This document shows, in pieces, positions 14,016-23,214 of a DNA stretch of 37,074 bases. A program made the translations under genes and the position numbers. Source of the DNA: an uncultured Lachnospiraceae bacterium (GTDB taxonomy: Bacteria; Bacillota; Clostridia; Lachnospirales; Lachnospiraceae). The stretch is taken from NCBI GenBank assembly GCA_910578715.1, contig CAJTRL010000034.1, forward strand, positions 1-37,074, in the 5' to 3' direction. Every line of letters starts with the position of its first letter. Position 1 is the stretch's first letter. The notes beneath the pieces are model-generated. The model was not told the DNA's origin and searched no databases. It saw only the letters and a list, made by a program, of their open reading frames with translations.

Positions 14016-15674
14016 TTATTCGAAACAGCTTCCCCCCACAAATTCCCGGCAAAGGGAATTTTTCGGAAGTTCTTCGCTGCTGACTCCCAGAAAATACTCA
14101 AGGAACTTTAACAGCCGTTTTGCTTCGTGATATTCCGGTTCTCCCTTTTGGATGCTGAAAAGAAGCGGTTCCGCATACTGCTTCAAAACGGCCAGCTCAT
14201 AAATCAGAGCGGAATTAAACATGGCGTCCGCCTGCTCCTGGAACGGGAAAATATATTTTTCCTCTCCGCGTCTGACAGAGGACCACATTTCAATCGTCTT
14301 CTGCGCCGTCGCGCCTCTCGTTCTTGCATCCCGCACCATGCGGCGCAGCAGCCTACCGTCCGTGGTCGGAATCCGGTTATGTTCATCCACATTCAGACAG
14401 GTCAGCGCACTGATATAAATCTTAAATTTGCTTTCCGCCGGGAGGGAATGAGACATCTTTTCGTTCAATCCGTGAATCCCTTCTATCACCAGGATATCAT
14501 CCGGGCCGAGCGTTATCCGCTTTCCATTATACTCTCTTCTTCCTGTTTTAAAATTGAAAGTCGGAAGTTCTACGCTTTTACCATCCAGCAGCTCCGTCAT
14601 ATCTTTATTAAACTGCTCCACATCCAGCGCTTCCAGGCATTCATAATCGGGATTGCCGTCTTCGTCGAGCGGCGTGCTGTCGTGATTCACATAATAATTA
14701 TCGAGTCCGATTGTGTGCGGCCGCATGCCGTATGTGCGGAGCTGAATCGAAAGCCTGTGGGAAAATGTCGTCTTGCCGGAGGAAGAAGGGCCCGCTATCA
14801 TTACGAACTTTACGCCTTCCTTTCTGGCAATGTCTCTGGCGATTTCACCGATTCGCCTTTCCTGAAGGGCCTCCTGAACCAGAATCATATCGGAAATATT
14901 GCCGCCGCAAATCTGGTCGTTTAAGTCGCCCACCGTATCGATTCCCATTTCCTCGCCCCACTGGCCGGCCTGCATCAGCGTCTGGAACAATTTTTTTCTT
15001 GGCTCGAAAACAGGCAGTTCCTCCGGCGCTTCCTTTTCCGGAAGCAGCAGCATCAGACCGTTCTCGTACGGAAGCAGGTCGAAGCAGCTGATATATCCCG
15101 TGCTTGGCAGCATATATCCATAATAATAATCATAATAATCTCCGAGACAATATACATTGATTGTGGAACTTCTCCGGTATCGGAACAGTTTCACCTTATC
15201 CGTCATGCCATATTCTTTGAAAAGAGCGACCGCTTCTTCCGCGGGGTATGCCTTTTTGGTAACCGGAATATCCGCTTCCACCAGCTCCTTCATCCGCTCT
15301 TTTACCCTGGCAACCTGTTTTTCATCCAGAGAAACGCCTTCCCGGAACCGGCAGTAATATCCAGCGCCTATCGCAAATTCCACTTTCGTAGCGGAAGCCG
15401 CCTCATAGCCGGCCACATCCTTAATCGCCTTCATCAGCAGCATAACGGCAGAACGCACATAAGTCTTATGCCCAATGGCGTCCCCATAGGTGGCAAAGGT
15501 GAGTTCACAATCCCGGTCTACTCTTTTCATCAGCTCCCGTATCTTGCCGTTAATAATCACGAGCGCAATCGGTTCTTTGTACAAATGCTGATACTCTCTG
15601 GCTATGATTTCGTACTTAATGCCTTCTTCGTATAACTTTTCTTTTCCGTCAATCGTAATTCTCACCATACCCAT
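14016..15674 (-). CDS. Nucleoside kinase with TGS domain (uridine kinase-like)
   Basis: About 552 residues. The N-terminal 65 residues form a TGS domain (MVRITIDGKEKLYEEG). A threonyl-tRNA synthetase-like accessory domain follows, with KTYVRSAVMLLMKAIKD (about 70-87) and FAIGAGYYCRF. The C-terminal half is a P-loop uridine/phosphoribulokinase-type kinase with Walker A GPSSSGKT (about 295-302), the lid and substrate motif GLDNYYVNHDSTPLDEDGN, and VIEGIHGLNE. The proteins are annotated as nucleoside kinases in clostridia; the role of the tRNA-synthetase-like part is unknown. The start is one of three clustered ATGs (15680, 15674, 15668); I prefer 15674 because AAAGG lies 8 bases upstream. It overlaps the 3' end of trmK. 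Confidence 0.88.
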   Translation of the reverse strand: MGMVRITIDGKEKLYEEGIKYEIIAREYQHLYKEPIALVIINGKIRELMKRVDRDCELTFATYGDAIGHKTYVRSAVMLLMKAIKDVAGYEAASATKVEFAIGAGYYCRFREGVSLDEKQVARVKERMKELVEADIPVTKKAYPAEEAVALFKEYGMTDKVKLFRYRRSSTINVYCLGDYYDYYYGYMLPSTGYISCFDLLPYENGLMLLLPEKEAPEELPVFEPRKKLFQTLMQAGQWGEEMGIDTVGDLNDQICGGNISDMILVQEALQERRIGEIARDIARKEGVKFVMIAGPSSSGKTTFSHRLSIQLRTYGMRPHTIGLDNYYVNHDSTPLDEDGNPDYECLEALDVEQFNKDMTELLDGKSVELPTFNFKTGRREYNGKRITLGPDDILVIEGIHGLNEKMSHSLPAESKFKIYISALTCLNVDEHNRIPTTDGRLLRRMVRDARTRGATAQKTIEMWSSVRRGEEKYIFPFQEQADAMFNSALIYELAVLKQYAEPLLFSIQKGEPEYHEAKRLLKFLEYFLGVSSEELPKNSLCREFVGGSCFE

Positions 15675-16599
15675 CACCATACCTTTCTTTTATGACCGTT
15701 AAACAGTCCTGCCTTTGTTTCTTTACTTCTTCTATTCGTGCGTTTTTCCCCGCTTCTTCCGTCCCATGCGAAAACAGCTGTTCCAGTATTTCATCGCAGA
15801 GACGCAGCTCCCGTTTCAGGTAGCGATACAGTACCGGATGTTTCCGCGCAAGCAGCAACGGACCGTACCTGTCTTCCATCTGCTGCCAGAAGCCATCACA
15901 GTCGTTACAGCCTTCAAAACTATACCCTTGTGTCACAGTTTTGTTTCTGTAATTCAGTGCCGCTCCATTCTGTCCGGACGATTTCTTTTCGTTCCGGCTG
16001 TCCGAACCCATTTCGTTCCGGCTGACCGGAACAGCTTCACCCTGTCTGACTGCAGCATCTTCCTCCTGTCCTGCCGATGCGCTGCCTTCCGTCGTCCGTT
16101 CAGCCTTTTCTCCGGCGTACACAGCCTTCATCATCGGATAAAATTTGCCGTCTTCCTCTATCATATTCTCATCGGCACACAGATATCCCTGTCTCCGCAG
16201 AAAAGCGCGAAACAGCCCGACTTCGGACTGCGGCTGCAAAATCAGTTCCCGGAAAGACGCTGCTTTGTCCGCTTCCTCCGAAAGAATCCGCATCAAAAGC
16301 CGTCCCCCCATTCCCGCACAGATAAGCGTTTCCGCTTCCCCCGCCCGGAAAGCCGAAAGACCGTCCGAAAGTCTCGTCTGAATCAAATTTTCAAGATTAT
16401 AATCCCTGATATGTATCTTTGCCTGGGAAAGAGGTCCCTCTCTGACATCCATCGCAAGCGCACTGGGACTGATTCCCTGTTTTACAAGATAAATCGGCAC
16501 AAACCCGTGGTCGCATCCGATGTCGCAGACCCGGTTTCCCGGCGTCACCATAGATACGATGGCCGATAATCTGTCCGAAAGAGCTGTTTTTTCCCGCAT
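15649..16599 (-). CDS. trmK: tRNA (adenine(22)-N1)-methyltransferase TrmK, with a central insertion
   Basis: 316 residues, versus about 230 in most family members. The SAM-binding motif DIGCDHGFVPIYL (26-38), the AGMGGRLLMRIL motif (95-106), LQPQSEVGLFR and RRQGY identify TrmK, which methylates N1 of A22 in tRNA. The extra length is a polar segment (about 163-232, rich in Glu, Ser, Gly, Asn) between the catalytic core and the C-terminal coiled coil, which starts again with FWQQMEDRYGPLLL. Its start codon shares one base with the rpoD stop (TGATG), so translation is coupled. The trmK-rpoD neighbourhood is typical for Firmicutes. Confidence 0.93.
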   Translation of the reverse strand: MREKTALSDRLSAIVSMVTPGNRVCDIGCDHGFVPIYLVKQGISPSALAMDVREGPLSQAKIHIRDYNLENLIQTRLSDGLSAFRAGEAETLICAGMGGRLLMRILSEEADKAASFRELILQPQSEVGLFRAFLRRQGYLCADENMIEEDGKFYPMMKAVYAGEKAERTTEGSASAGQEEDAAVRQGEAVPVSRNEMGSDSRNEKKSSGQNGAALNYRNKTVTQGYSFEGCNDCDGFWQQMEDRYGPLLLARKHPVLYRYLKRELRLCDEILEQLFSHGTEEAGKNARIEEVKKQRQDCLTVIKERYGDGYGENYD

Positions 16600-17723
16600 C
16601 AGTCCAGATAATCCTTTAATTTCCGGCTTCTGCTCGGATGACGCAGTTTTCGCAGAGCTTTTGCCTCAATCTGACGAATCCGCTCACGGGTTACGCTGAA
16701 CTCTTTACCGACTTCTTCCAGCGTCCTCGCGCGGCCGTCATCAAGACCGAAACGCAGCCGGAGCACTTTCTGCTCTCTTTCCGTCAGCGTTCCGAGCACT
16801 TCCACGAGCTGTTCTTTTAACAGGGTAAAAGCCGCTGCATCCGCCGGAACCGGCACGTTATCGTCCTGAATGAAATCGCCGAGATGACTGTCTTCTTCTT
16901 CGCCAATCGGCGTTTCCAGCGAAACAGGTTCCTGAGAAATTTTTAAAATTTCCCGCACCCGTTCCACAGGCATGTCCATTTCTTCCGCAATCTCTTCGGG
17001 CGTTGGTTCCCGTCCAAGCTCCTGTAACAGCTGTCTGCTCACACGAATCAGCTTATTGATTGTTTCTACCATATGAACCGGAATCCGGATGGTTCTCGCC
17101 TGGTCAGCAATCGCCCTCGTAATGGCCTGGCGAATCCACCATGTCGCATAAGTGGAAAATTTATATCCTTTTCTGTAATCAAATTTTTCAACAGCCTTGA
17201 TAAGACCCAGGTTTCCTTCCTGAATCAAATCCAGAAAAAGCATGCCGCGGCCCACATACCGTTTGGCAATGCTGACAACAAGACGCAGATTCGCCTCCGC
17301 CAGGCGTTTCTTCGCCTCCTCGTCTCCCATTTCCATCTTCTGGGCCAGCTCAATTTCTTCCTCCGCACTCAAAAGGGGCACTTTGCCGATTTCTTTCAGA
17401 TACATTCTGACCGGGTCTTCGATGCTGACGCCGTCCGGCACGGACAGGTCGATATTCTCCACATCCACATCGTCTTCTTCCGTCAGAATGATTTCTTCGT
17501 CATCCACATCGTCCTCTTCCGTAATCCGCAGGACATCCACATTATTCTGTTCCAATGTTTCCAGAATCCGGTCAAACTGCTCTTCTTCCAGCGTCATGTC
17601 ATGGAAAAATTCGCTGATTTCCTGGTATTCCAGAACATTCTTTTTCTTTTTAGCAACATTTAAGAGTTCTTTTAAGCGCTCTTCAAATTTTGCCTGTACA
17701 TTTTCGTCCATTATTTGGCCCAT
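16599..17723 (-). CDS. rpoD: RNA polymerase primary sigma factor (sigma-A/RpoD)
   Basis: 374 residues. A short region 1.1-like acidic N-terminus precedes region 1.2 (EDPVRMYLKEIGKVPLLS), region 2 (NLRLVVSIAKRY... LIQEGNLGLIKAVEKFDY..GYKFSTYATWWIRQAI), region 3 and region 4.2 (EVGKEFSVTRERIRQIEAKALRKL). These match primary sigma factors with near-identity in regions 2.4 and 4.2, so promoters in this genome should follow the TTGACA/TATAAT pattern seen around the tRNA genes. The acidic tract EEDDVDDEEIILTEEDDVDVEN (about 68-90) is internally repeated. An ATG at 17711 is an alternative start. It follows dnaG by 37 bp. Confidence 0.97.
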   Translation of the reverse strand: MGQIMDENVQAKFEERLKELLNVAKKKKNVLEYQEISEFFHDMTLEEEQFDRILETLEQNNVDVLRITEEDDVDDEEIILTEEDDVDVENIDLSVPDGVSIEDPVRMYLKEIGKVPLLSAEEEIELAQKMEMGDEEAKKRLAEANLRLVVSIAKRYVGRGMLFLDLIQEGNLGLIKAVEKFDYRKGYKFSTYATWWIRQAITRAIADQARTIRIPVHMVETINKLIRVSRQLLQELGREPTPEEIAEEMDMPVERVREILKISQEPVSLETPIGEEEDSHLGDFIQDDNVPVPADAAAFTLLKEQLVEVLGTLTEREQKVLRLRFGLDDGRARTLEEVGKEFSVTRERIRQIEAKALRKLRHPSRSRKLKDYLD

Positions 17724-17760
17724 CCTTCCTTTTCCGGGTTAAACAGTTCTATTTTTGCCT

Positions 17761-19539
17761 TTAACAGAGGGAAATATGCGTTTTGCTAAGTTCTTCCAGC
17801 GCTTTTTTCCCCGAAATCACCTGATTCAGCGCATTCATGTCCACGCCGGTTCTGCTGGAATAATATTCAAAACTATTCCGCTTCACCTTACCGACGATAT
17901 CGTTGAACGCCTTTTCCCGCTCCGCGTCAGTCATTTCTTCCTGTAATTTCGTATTGAACAGGGACGCAACCTCTCTCTGCTCCTCTTCATCCTGAAACAT
18001 GCTGATAATAGAAGCCGGCATGAAATTTCCCTGTTCCAAATCCCCGAAGAGCTTACGGGCCACCTGTTGATAGAGGCTCTCCGTAAAGTCTTCCACCTGG
18101 ATATACTTTTTAATCTTCTGATATAGCGCCGGTTCTTCGGTTATCCATGTCAGAAGCAGCTTCTGGTCGCGCTTAACGCTCTCCTGCGGCGTATTTTTCC
18201 CCGCAGCCGAAACGGTCGGCTTCGGCCTCGTTACCGGTTTGACAAATCCGGTCTGCGCAGCATGGGAAGCTACCATCTTCCGCAAGTTTTCATAACCGAT
18301 ATGATATTTCTCCGCTACGGATTCCACATAATTTTCACGTTCTACCTCATCTTCAAAATTACAGAGTTTTTTGGCAATTTCCCTGTAAAATCTCGTTTTG
18401 GAATCCGGGTCGCCCAAATCATAATCCCGCTCCAGAATCCGCAGTTCAAAGAAAAAGCTGTTCTCGGCCTGCTCGATTCGCTCCCTGAAAGCCTCCGCGC
18501 CGTTTGCCTTGATGAACTCGTCCGGGTCTTTGGCCGGAAACATGTTGATGACCTTTCCCCGCAGGCCGCTTTCCCGCAGAATACCGATTGCCCGGAGCGC
18601 CGCGTTTACTCCCGCGCCGTCGCTGTCATAAGCAAGCAGCACTTCCTGGGTATAACGCCGCAGCAGACTGGCCTGTCCCACCGTAAAAGAAGTTCCAAGC
18701 GATGCCGCGGCCTGGGTGAACCCGGCCTGGTGCATGGCGATAACATCCATATATCCTTCACATAAAATAATATGATTTTGCCGGGAAGTCCTCGCAAAAT
18801 TCAGCCCGTACAGATTTCTGCTCTTGTCAAAAATCATCGTTTCCGGTGAGTTTAAATACTTCGGCTGCCCGTCTCCCATCACCCGGCCGCCGAAACCGAT
18901 GACCCGGTGGTTAATGTCCTGAATCGGAAACATGACCCGGTTCCAGAATTTATCATACATGCCGCGTTTCTCGTCAAAATTGGCGAGCCCCGCCTCTTTA
19001 ATCAGTCCGTCGTCATACCCTTTGGAACGCAGATACGCCGACATCTCGTTGTTCGTGACTCCGGCGAAACCGAGCCCGAACTTTTTCATCGTCTCATCGC
19101 TTAATGCCCGTCCCGATAAATACCGGTAACCGACCGCTCCTTTCGGAGAACGCAGCATATAATAAAAATATTTTGCCGCCTCCTTATTCACTTCCAGCAG
19201 TTTCGCGCGTCTGCTCTCCCGCTTCTTTACTTCCTCCGAATATTCCGCTTCCGGCAGCGCAACGCCCGCCCTTTCCGCCAGTTCTTTGACAGCCTCTCCA
19301 AAAGAACAGTTTTCATACGCCATCAGAAATGTAAAAACATTACCGCCCGCCCCGCAGCCAAAACAATAATACATCTGCTTTCCTGGCGAAACCGAAAAAG
19401 ACGGCGATTTTTCGTTATGAAAAGGGCAGAGCCCGAAATAACTGCTCCCCTTTTTCTGGATACGGACATACCCCGAAATAACATCCACGATATCGTTCCG
19501 TGCCCGTACCTCCTCTATCACCTCATCAGGATAATACAT
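17761..19539 (-). CDS. dnaG: DNA primase DnaG
   Basis: 592 residues. The N-terminal CHC2 zinc finger is complete: Cys38, His41, Cys59 and Cys62 (CPFH ... CFGC). The TOPRIM catalytic domain has EGYMDVIAMHQAG and AYDSDGAG, and the C-terminal part binds DnaB helicase. It makes the RNA primers for replication. Start MYYPDEVIEEVRARNDIV is the canonical family start, with AAAGG 9 bases upstream. It lies in a dgt-dnaG-rpoD order typical for clostridia, where replication initiation, transcription and dNTP control genes are grouped. Confidence 0.97.
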   Translation of the reverse strand: MYYPDEVIEEVRARNDIVDVISGYVRIQKKGSSYFGLCPFHNEKSPSFSVSPGKQMYYCFGCGAGGNVFTFLMAYENCSFGEAVKELAERAGVALPEAEYSEEVKKRESRRAKLLEVNKEAAKYFYYMLRSPKGAVGYRYLSGRALSDETMKKFGLGFAGVTNNEMSAYLRSKGYDDGLIKEAGLANFDEKRGMYDKFWNRVMFPIQDINHRVIGFGGRVMGDGQPKYLNSPETMIFDKSRNLYGLNFARTSRQNHIILCEGYMDVIAMHQAGFTQAAASLGTSFTVGQASLLRRYTQEVLLAYDSDGAGVNAALRAIGILRESGLRGKVINMFPAKDPDEFIKANGAEAFRERIEQAENSFFFELRILERDYDLGDPDSKTRFYREIAKKLCNFEDEVERENYVESVAEKYHIGYENLRKMVASHAAQTGFVKPVTRPKPTVSAAGKNTPQESVKRDQKLLLTWITEEPALYQKIKKYIQVEDFTESLYQQVARKLFGDLEQGNFMPASIISMFQDEEEQREVASLFNTKLQEEMTDAEREKAFNDIVGKVKRNSFEYYSSRTGVDMNALNQVISGKKALEELSKTHISLC

Positions 19540-19576
19540 ATATCTGCCTTTCTATTCTATTCATTTACACTCCACA

Positions 19577-19697
19577 CTCCCGGAAGAATGCCCGCTTTTC
19601 AGGGCATTCTTTCAGGTGAGAAAGATTTGCTTTCAGCAAATCGTAGAAGTTCTTAGCGAAACGCCCTCTGGCGTGAGCTTTAGAACTTCTTCTCACC
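19577..19697. repeat. Composite palindromic element between dgt and dnaG
   Basis: Hairpin 1 (AAGAATGCCC 19584-19593, GGGCATTCTT 19602-19611) has the same flanks as the element at 13912. Next, GGTGAGAA (19615-19622) and TTCTCACC (19690-19697) enclose two further hairpins: GATTTGC/GCAAATC (19624-19642) and AGAAGTTCT/AGAACTTCT (19645-19690), a three-way-junction layout. The last hairpin contains TTAGCGAAA and TGAGCTTTAG (19653-19683), the core seen in reverse at 8873-8908. The dgt stop codon (19693-19695) is in the right outer arm. Confidence 0.75.
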
Positions 19698-20697
19698 CGT
19701 GCCACGTCTTCGGAATATAAATCTCCTGGTACTTGGCAATGGCATACCGGTCCGTCATGGAAGCAATATGGTCGCATACCAGCTTTTCGTCCGGCTCTCC
19801 CGCCTCCCGCAGCCGCAATAAAAATGCCGGCAGTTTATCGATGTGTGTCCTGTAATATTCATACAGCGTCTCGATTAACGCTTCCGCTTTTCCTTCTTCG
19901 CTTTTGGCTACCGGATTCTGGTATACATTCTCAAACATAAATTTCCGCAGCTTCTGCATGGCGTCCGCCACATCGGGAGACATCCTGATATCATTCTGCC
20001 CCCGGCTCGTCGTCACAATATCATGGATAAAGAAATCAAGACGCTGCCCGCAGTTAAAACCGATGACTTCTCCGATTTCCTTCGGCACATCCTCTTCCTT
20101 CAGAATACCGCCCCGGATGGCATCGTCCATATCATGATGTATGTAGGCAATTTTATCGGAAAACCTGACAACCCTTCCTTCCAGCGTACAGGGCATCCCC
20201 GAGGTCTGATGATTCAAAATGCCGTCTTTTACCTCATAAGTCAGATTAATTCCCTGACCGTTTTTTTCTATCAAATCGACCGTCCGGACGCTCTGCTCAT
20301 TGTGGCTGAACCCGTACGGACAGACTCTGTTTAATGCCCTCTCCCCGGCATGTCCAAAAGGCGTATGCCCCAAATCGTGTCCGAGTGCGATTGCCTCCAC
20401 CAGGTCTTCATTCAGCTGCAATGCTTTGGCAATCGTCCGGGCATTCTGGCTGACCTCCAGCGTATGCGTCAGGCGCGTTCTGTAATGGTCGCCTTCCGGT
20501 GTCAGAAATACCTGTGTTTTATCTTTCAGCCTTCTGAAAGACTTGCTATGTATCACCCGGTCCCTGTCCCGCTGGAATACAGGCCGGATATCACACTGTT
20601 CTTCCGGCTTGCTCCTCCCTCTGGATTCCATGCTGAGCATCGCATAAGGACTTAAATATTCTTTTTCCCACTGTTCCAGACCTTCCCGTATATTCAT
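19693..20697 (-). CDS. dgt: Deoxyguanosinetriphosphate triphosphohydrolase (dGTPase)
   Basis: 334 residues with a complete HD-phosphohydrolase set: RTRLTHTLEVSQNAR (H78), ALGHDLGHTPFGHAGE (H107, D108, H111, H116), and a later DKIAYIHHDMDDAI. Family members hydrolyse dGTP (or other dNTPs) to the nucleoside and triphosphate and so control dNTP pools. The length and lack of an insertion fit the type 2 dGTPases of Gram-positive bacteria. GAGGG stands 8 bases before the ATG. It is first in the dgt-dnaG-rpoD-trmK-kinase series. Confidence 0.95.
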   Translation of the reverse strand: MNIREGLEQWEKEYLSPYAMLSMESRGRSKPEEQCDIRPVFQRDRDRVIHSKSFRRLKDKTQVFLTPEGDHYRTRLTHTLEVSQNARTIAKALQLNEDLVEAIALGHDLGHTPFGHAGERALNRVCPYGFSHNEQSVRTVDLIEKNGQGINLTYEVKDGILNHQTSGMPCTLEGRVVRFSDKIAYIHHDMDDAIRGGILKEEDVPKEIGEVIGFNCGQRLDFFIHDIVTTSRGQNDIRMSPDVADAMQKLRKFMFENVYQNPVAKSEEGKAEALIETLYEYYRTHIDKLPAFLLRLREAGEPDEKLVCDHIASMTDRYAIAKYQEIYIPKTWHG

Positions 20698-20790
20698 GAT
20701 AATCCCTCATCCGCTTTGGCATACATCTGTTCAAAAGCCGAATATTGTCCTATTTATAATATTCTGCCCTTATCGGAAAAATCCTTTTTT

Positions 20791-21687
20791 TTACCGGCAG
20801 ATATCATAGATAAATTCCGCATTTTTATCCATCGCTTCATAGGCCGTCTTAAAAGGCGACATCTGGAATACATGCCACATGCCCTTAAAAATATCTATTT
20901 TGACCGAAATATTCTCCTTGACCATCTTTTTGTGCAGCATCGTCGCATCGTTTAACAAAATCTCATTATCGCCTACCTGGATATAAGTGGGCGGAAACCC
21001 TTCAAAATTTCCGAAAAGCGGCGAAATCAGCGGATTTTTCAAATCCTCGCCCGCCGCATAGTTATCCGTCATTTTTTTCAGATAGCCTGCATTTAAAACC
21101 GGGTCCACAGCGGCCCTGGCAGCATGGGACTTCCCGGAAGCCGTCAAATCCGTCCAAGGCGACATCAGCACGAGTCCCCGCGGCAGAAGCCTTTTCTCTT
21201 CTTTCAGTTTCAGGACGAGAGATAACGCCAGATTCCCTCCGGCCGAGTCGCCGGCAATAATAATATCCCGCGCTCCGTAACCGAGAAGCATCAGATAATT
21301 CCATATTTTCATGGCATCCTCCGTCGCCGCCGGATAAGGATTTTCCGGAGCCAGCCGATAATCGAAGCACAGCACGTCCATCGATGTTGATGTCGCAAAC
21401 TTTGTGGTCAATGTCCGCGCATACACGCTGCTTCCGGTAGAATAACCGCCTCCATGACAATACAAAATAATATATTTTTTCATATGCGCCCTGTTGACAG
21501 CAGTCCATTCCCCGTGGATTCCTTCGATTTCAAATTCCCGAATTTCCACGTCCTTGCTATTGCCAAGCAGTACGCCGAAATGGTCCTGGGACTGTCTGTG
21601 TTTTTCTAAGTCCGCATTTTCCACCACACCGTGTACTTTTCTGATAAAATTCATTAAATTCTGGTTTTTCCTGTCCGAAATTGCCAT
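20791..21687 (-). CDS. Alpha/beta hydrolase of the hormone-sensitive-lipase family
   Basis: 298 residues. The oxyanion-hole motif HGGG (78-81), the nucleophile Ser148 in GDSAGGN, the family motif DYRLAPENPYPA and a terminal His in GMWHVFQ (about 271-275) define an HSL/bacterial esterase-family enzyme, cytoplasmic because no signal is seen. The usual substrates are short- to medium-chain esters. It is divergent from the HHxxxDG acyltransferase gene with a 163-bp shared intergenic region. An acyltransferase facing an esterase suggests making and breaking of the same type of ester bond. Confidence 0.88.
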   Translation of the reverse strand: MAISDRKNQNLMNFIRKVHGVVENADLEKHRQSQDHFGVLLGNSKDVEIREFEIEGIHGEWTAVNRAHMKKYIILYCHGGGYSTGSSVYARTLTTKFATSTSMDVLCFDYRLAPENPYPAATEDAMKIWNYLMLLGYGARDIIIAGDSAGGNLALSLVLKLKEEKRLLPRGLVLMSPWTDLTASGKSHAARAAVDPVLNAGYLKKMTDNYAAGEDLKNPLISPLFGNFEGFPPTYIQVGDNEILLNDATMLHKKMVKENISVKIDIFKGMWHVFQMSPFKTAYEAMDKNAEFIYDICR

Positions 21688-21850
21688 ATTGCCCTGACCT
21701 TTCTGTATTTTATAGTTTTCCGCAAGCGTTTGGTTTCCTTTTACATAGAATAATATACCATAAATATCAGCTTTTGTGTTATACTGTTATCAGGGTACGC
21801 AATTCCATCATGAATACGGCGCGCCCATTGAAGCGTAAAGAGGAGGCATC
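21688..21850. promoter_or_regulatory. Divergent intergenic region with two opposite start regions
   Basis: This 163-bp stretch separates the hydrolase (-) and acyltransferase (+) genes and must hold both promoters. AT-rich candidate -10 boxes are seen (TATACT near 21779 on the plus strand, TATATT on the minus strand), but neither has a convincing -35 partner. I can see no clear operator palindrome. Confidence 0.4.
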
Positions 21851-23182
21851 ATGTCCATTTCCGGTCAGAAAAAAACAGCAGCGTCGAAAAGTAAAAAAGA
21901 AGTCTGGTACAAACTGGATTTGTCGGCGATTGTCTATCCGACTTTACAGCGAAAAGATTTTTCATCCGTATACCGCCTGTCGGTTCTTCTGAAAGAGGAA
22001 GTTGACCCGGCGATTTTGCAAAAAGCGCTGGATATGACACTGTCCCGTTTTCCGACCTATAAAGTCGCTATCAGGAAAGGACTCTTCTGGCGGTATCTGG
22101 AACCCAATAACAGGCCCGGCCCTTTTGTCACGCCGGACATCAAGAACCCCTGTATGCCGATGCCTTTCAAGGCCAACAACCGTTATCTGCTCCGGGTTTA
22201 TTATTACGGAAGGCGGATTTCTCTGGAAGCCCATCACTGTCTGGGCGACGGCACGGGAGGCATGTGCGTACTGCAGACCCTGACAGCCGTATATCTCGGA
22301 CTTCTCGGTCATCCCATCGCCCCTTCTGGCTTCGTCGTGGATATCGGAAGCTCTCCCGACGCGGAAGAACTGGAAGACGCCTACATGCGCTATGCCAACG
22401 CAAGGGTCAGGCCGCCCAGACCCGGAGAAAAAACGTACCGCGTCCGGGGCACAAAAGAACCTTTTTACACGCTTAACATTATAGACGGCATCCTGTCGGT
22501 TAAAGAAGTCATGGCCGTGGCAAGAAAATACGACGCCACCCTGACCGAATACCTGAATGCGGTTCTGCTCTATGCGCTGCTTCAGAAGCAGGAACATGAT
22601 ATGCCTTTCCGGTTCCGTCCTGTCAAAATTGCGATGCCTGTCAATCTGCGTCGTTTTTTTCCTTCCCGGACACTGCGGAATTTTATTACGATGGTCTATC
22701 CGTCCATCGACCCCCGGCTCGGCGATTATACCTTTGAGGAAATCGTCGAACAGGTACATCATTACATGAAATACTACATCAACGAAAAATTTCTCCGGGG
22801 CGACATCACGACGAACGCCGCCACACAGCGCAATCCCCTTATCCGCGTTGTACCGCTTTTTATCAAAGATTTTGTCGTCCGCACCTTTTACACCAAAGTA
22901 CAGGACAAAAACTCTTCCGCGGGACTGACGAACATGGGCGCGCTGAAGGTTCCGGACGATATGAAGCCTTATATCGAACGTTTTGACATCTATATGGGGC
23001 AGCCTTTTTCCTCCCGTACCAACTGCGCCATCATCAGCTTCGAAGATACGCTCACCATTAATTTTGCGAGCAGCATTGTGGAAGCCGATGTGGAATGCCT
23101 CTTTTTCCGTAAACTGGTTCAGGACGGCATTCATGTAAAAATTGAAAGCAACAGGGAATCCCGCCGGTTCCAAGCCACCTGA
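21851..23182 (+). CDS. Condensation/alcohol-acetyltransferase-like acyltransferase (HHxxxDG)
   Basis: 443 residues. The active-site motif HHCLGDG (128-134, HHxxxDG) lies after about 125 residues that resemble the first lobe of the CoA-dependent acyltransferase/condensation-domain fold, and the second lobe has GLTNMG near residue 360, like the bridging strand of PapA- and AATase-type enzymes. It lacks any carrier-protein domain, so it is not a classical peptide synthetase module. It may transfer an acyl group from CoA or a carrier to an alcohol or sugar. GAGGAGG stands 5 bases before the ATG. It is followed by the DUF6320-like gene (32 bp gap). Confidence 0.75.
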   Translation: MSISGQKKTAASKSKKEVWYKLDLSAIVYPTLQRKDFSSVYRLSVLLKEEVDPAILQKALDMTLSRFPTYKVAIRKGLFWRYLEPNNRPGPFVTPDIKNPCMPMPFKANNRYLLRVYYYGRRISLEAHHCLGDGTGGMCVLQTLTAVYLGLLGHPIAPSGFVVDIGSSPDAEELEDAYMRYANARVRPPRPGEKTYRVRGTKEPFYTLNIIDGILSVKEVMAVARKYDATLTEYLNAVLLYALLQKQEHDMPFRFRPVKIAMPVNLRRFFPSRTLRNFITMVYPSIDPRLGDYTFEEIVEQVHHYMKYYINEKFLRGDITTNAATQRNPLIRVVPLFIKDFVVRTFYTKVQDKNSSAGLTNMGALKVPDDMKPYIERFDIYMGQPFSSRTNCAIISFEDTLTINFASSIVEADVECLFFRKLVQDGIHVKIESNRESRRFQAT

Positions 23183-23214
23183 ACATTTCTATCCAAGCAA
23201 AGGAGCGTGAAATC

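Noticed and set aside
20705..20790. Inverted repeat GAATATT/AATATTC before dgt as an operator
   Set aside because: A 7-bp AT-rich repeat is likely by chance and no regulator is adjacent.
21962..23173. Long minus-strand open frame (403 codons) opposite the acyltransferase gene
   Set aside because: No ribosome binding site, unlikely composition (many His, Phe, Arg, Gly) and complete overlap with a gene having motif HHxxxDG and a strong ribosome binding site.
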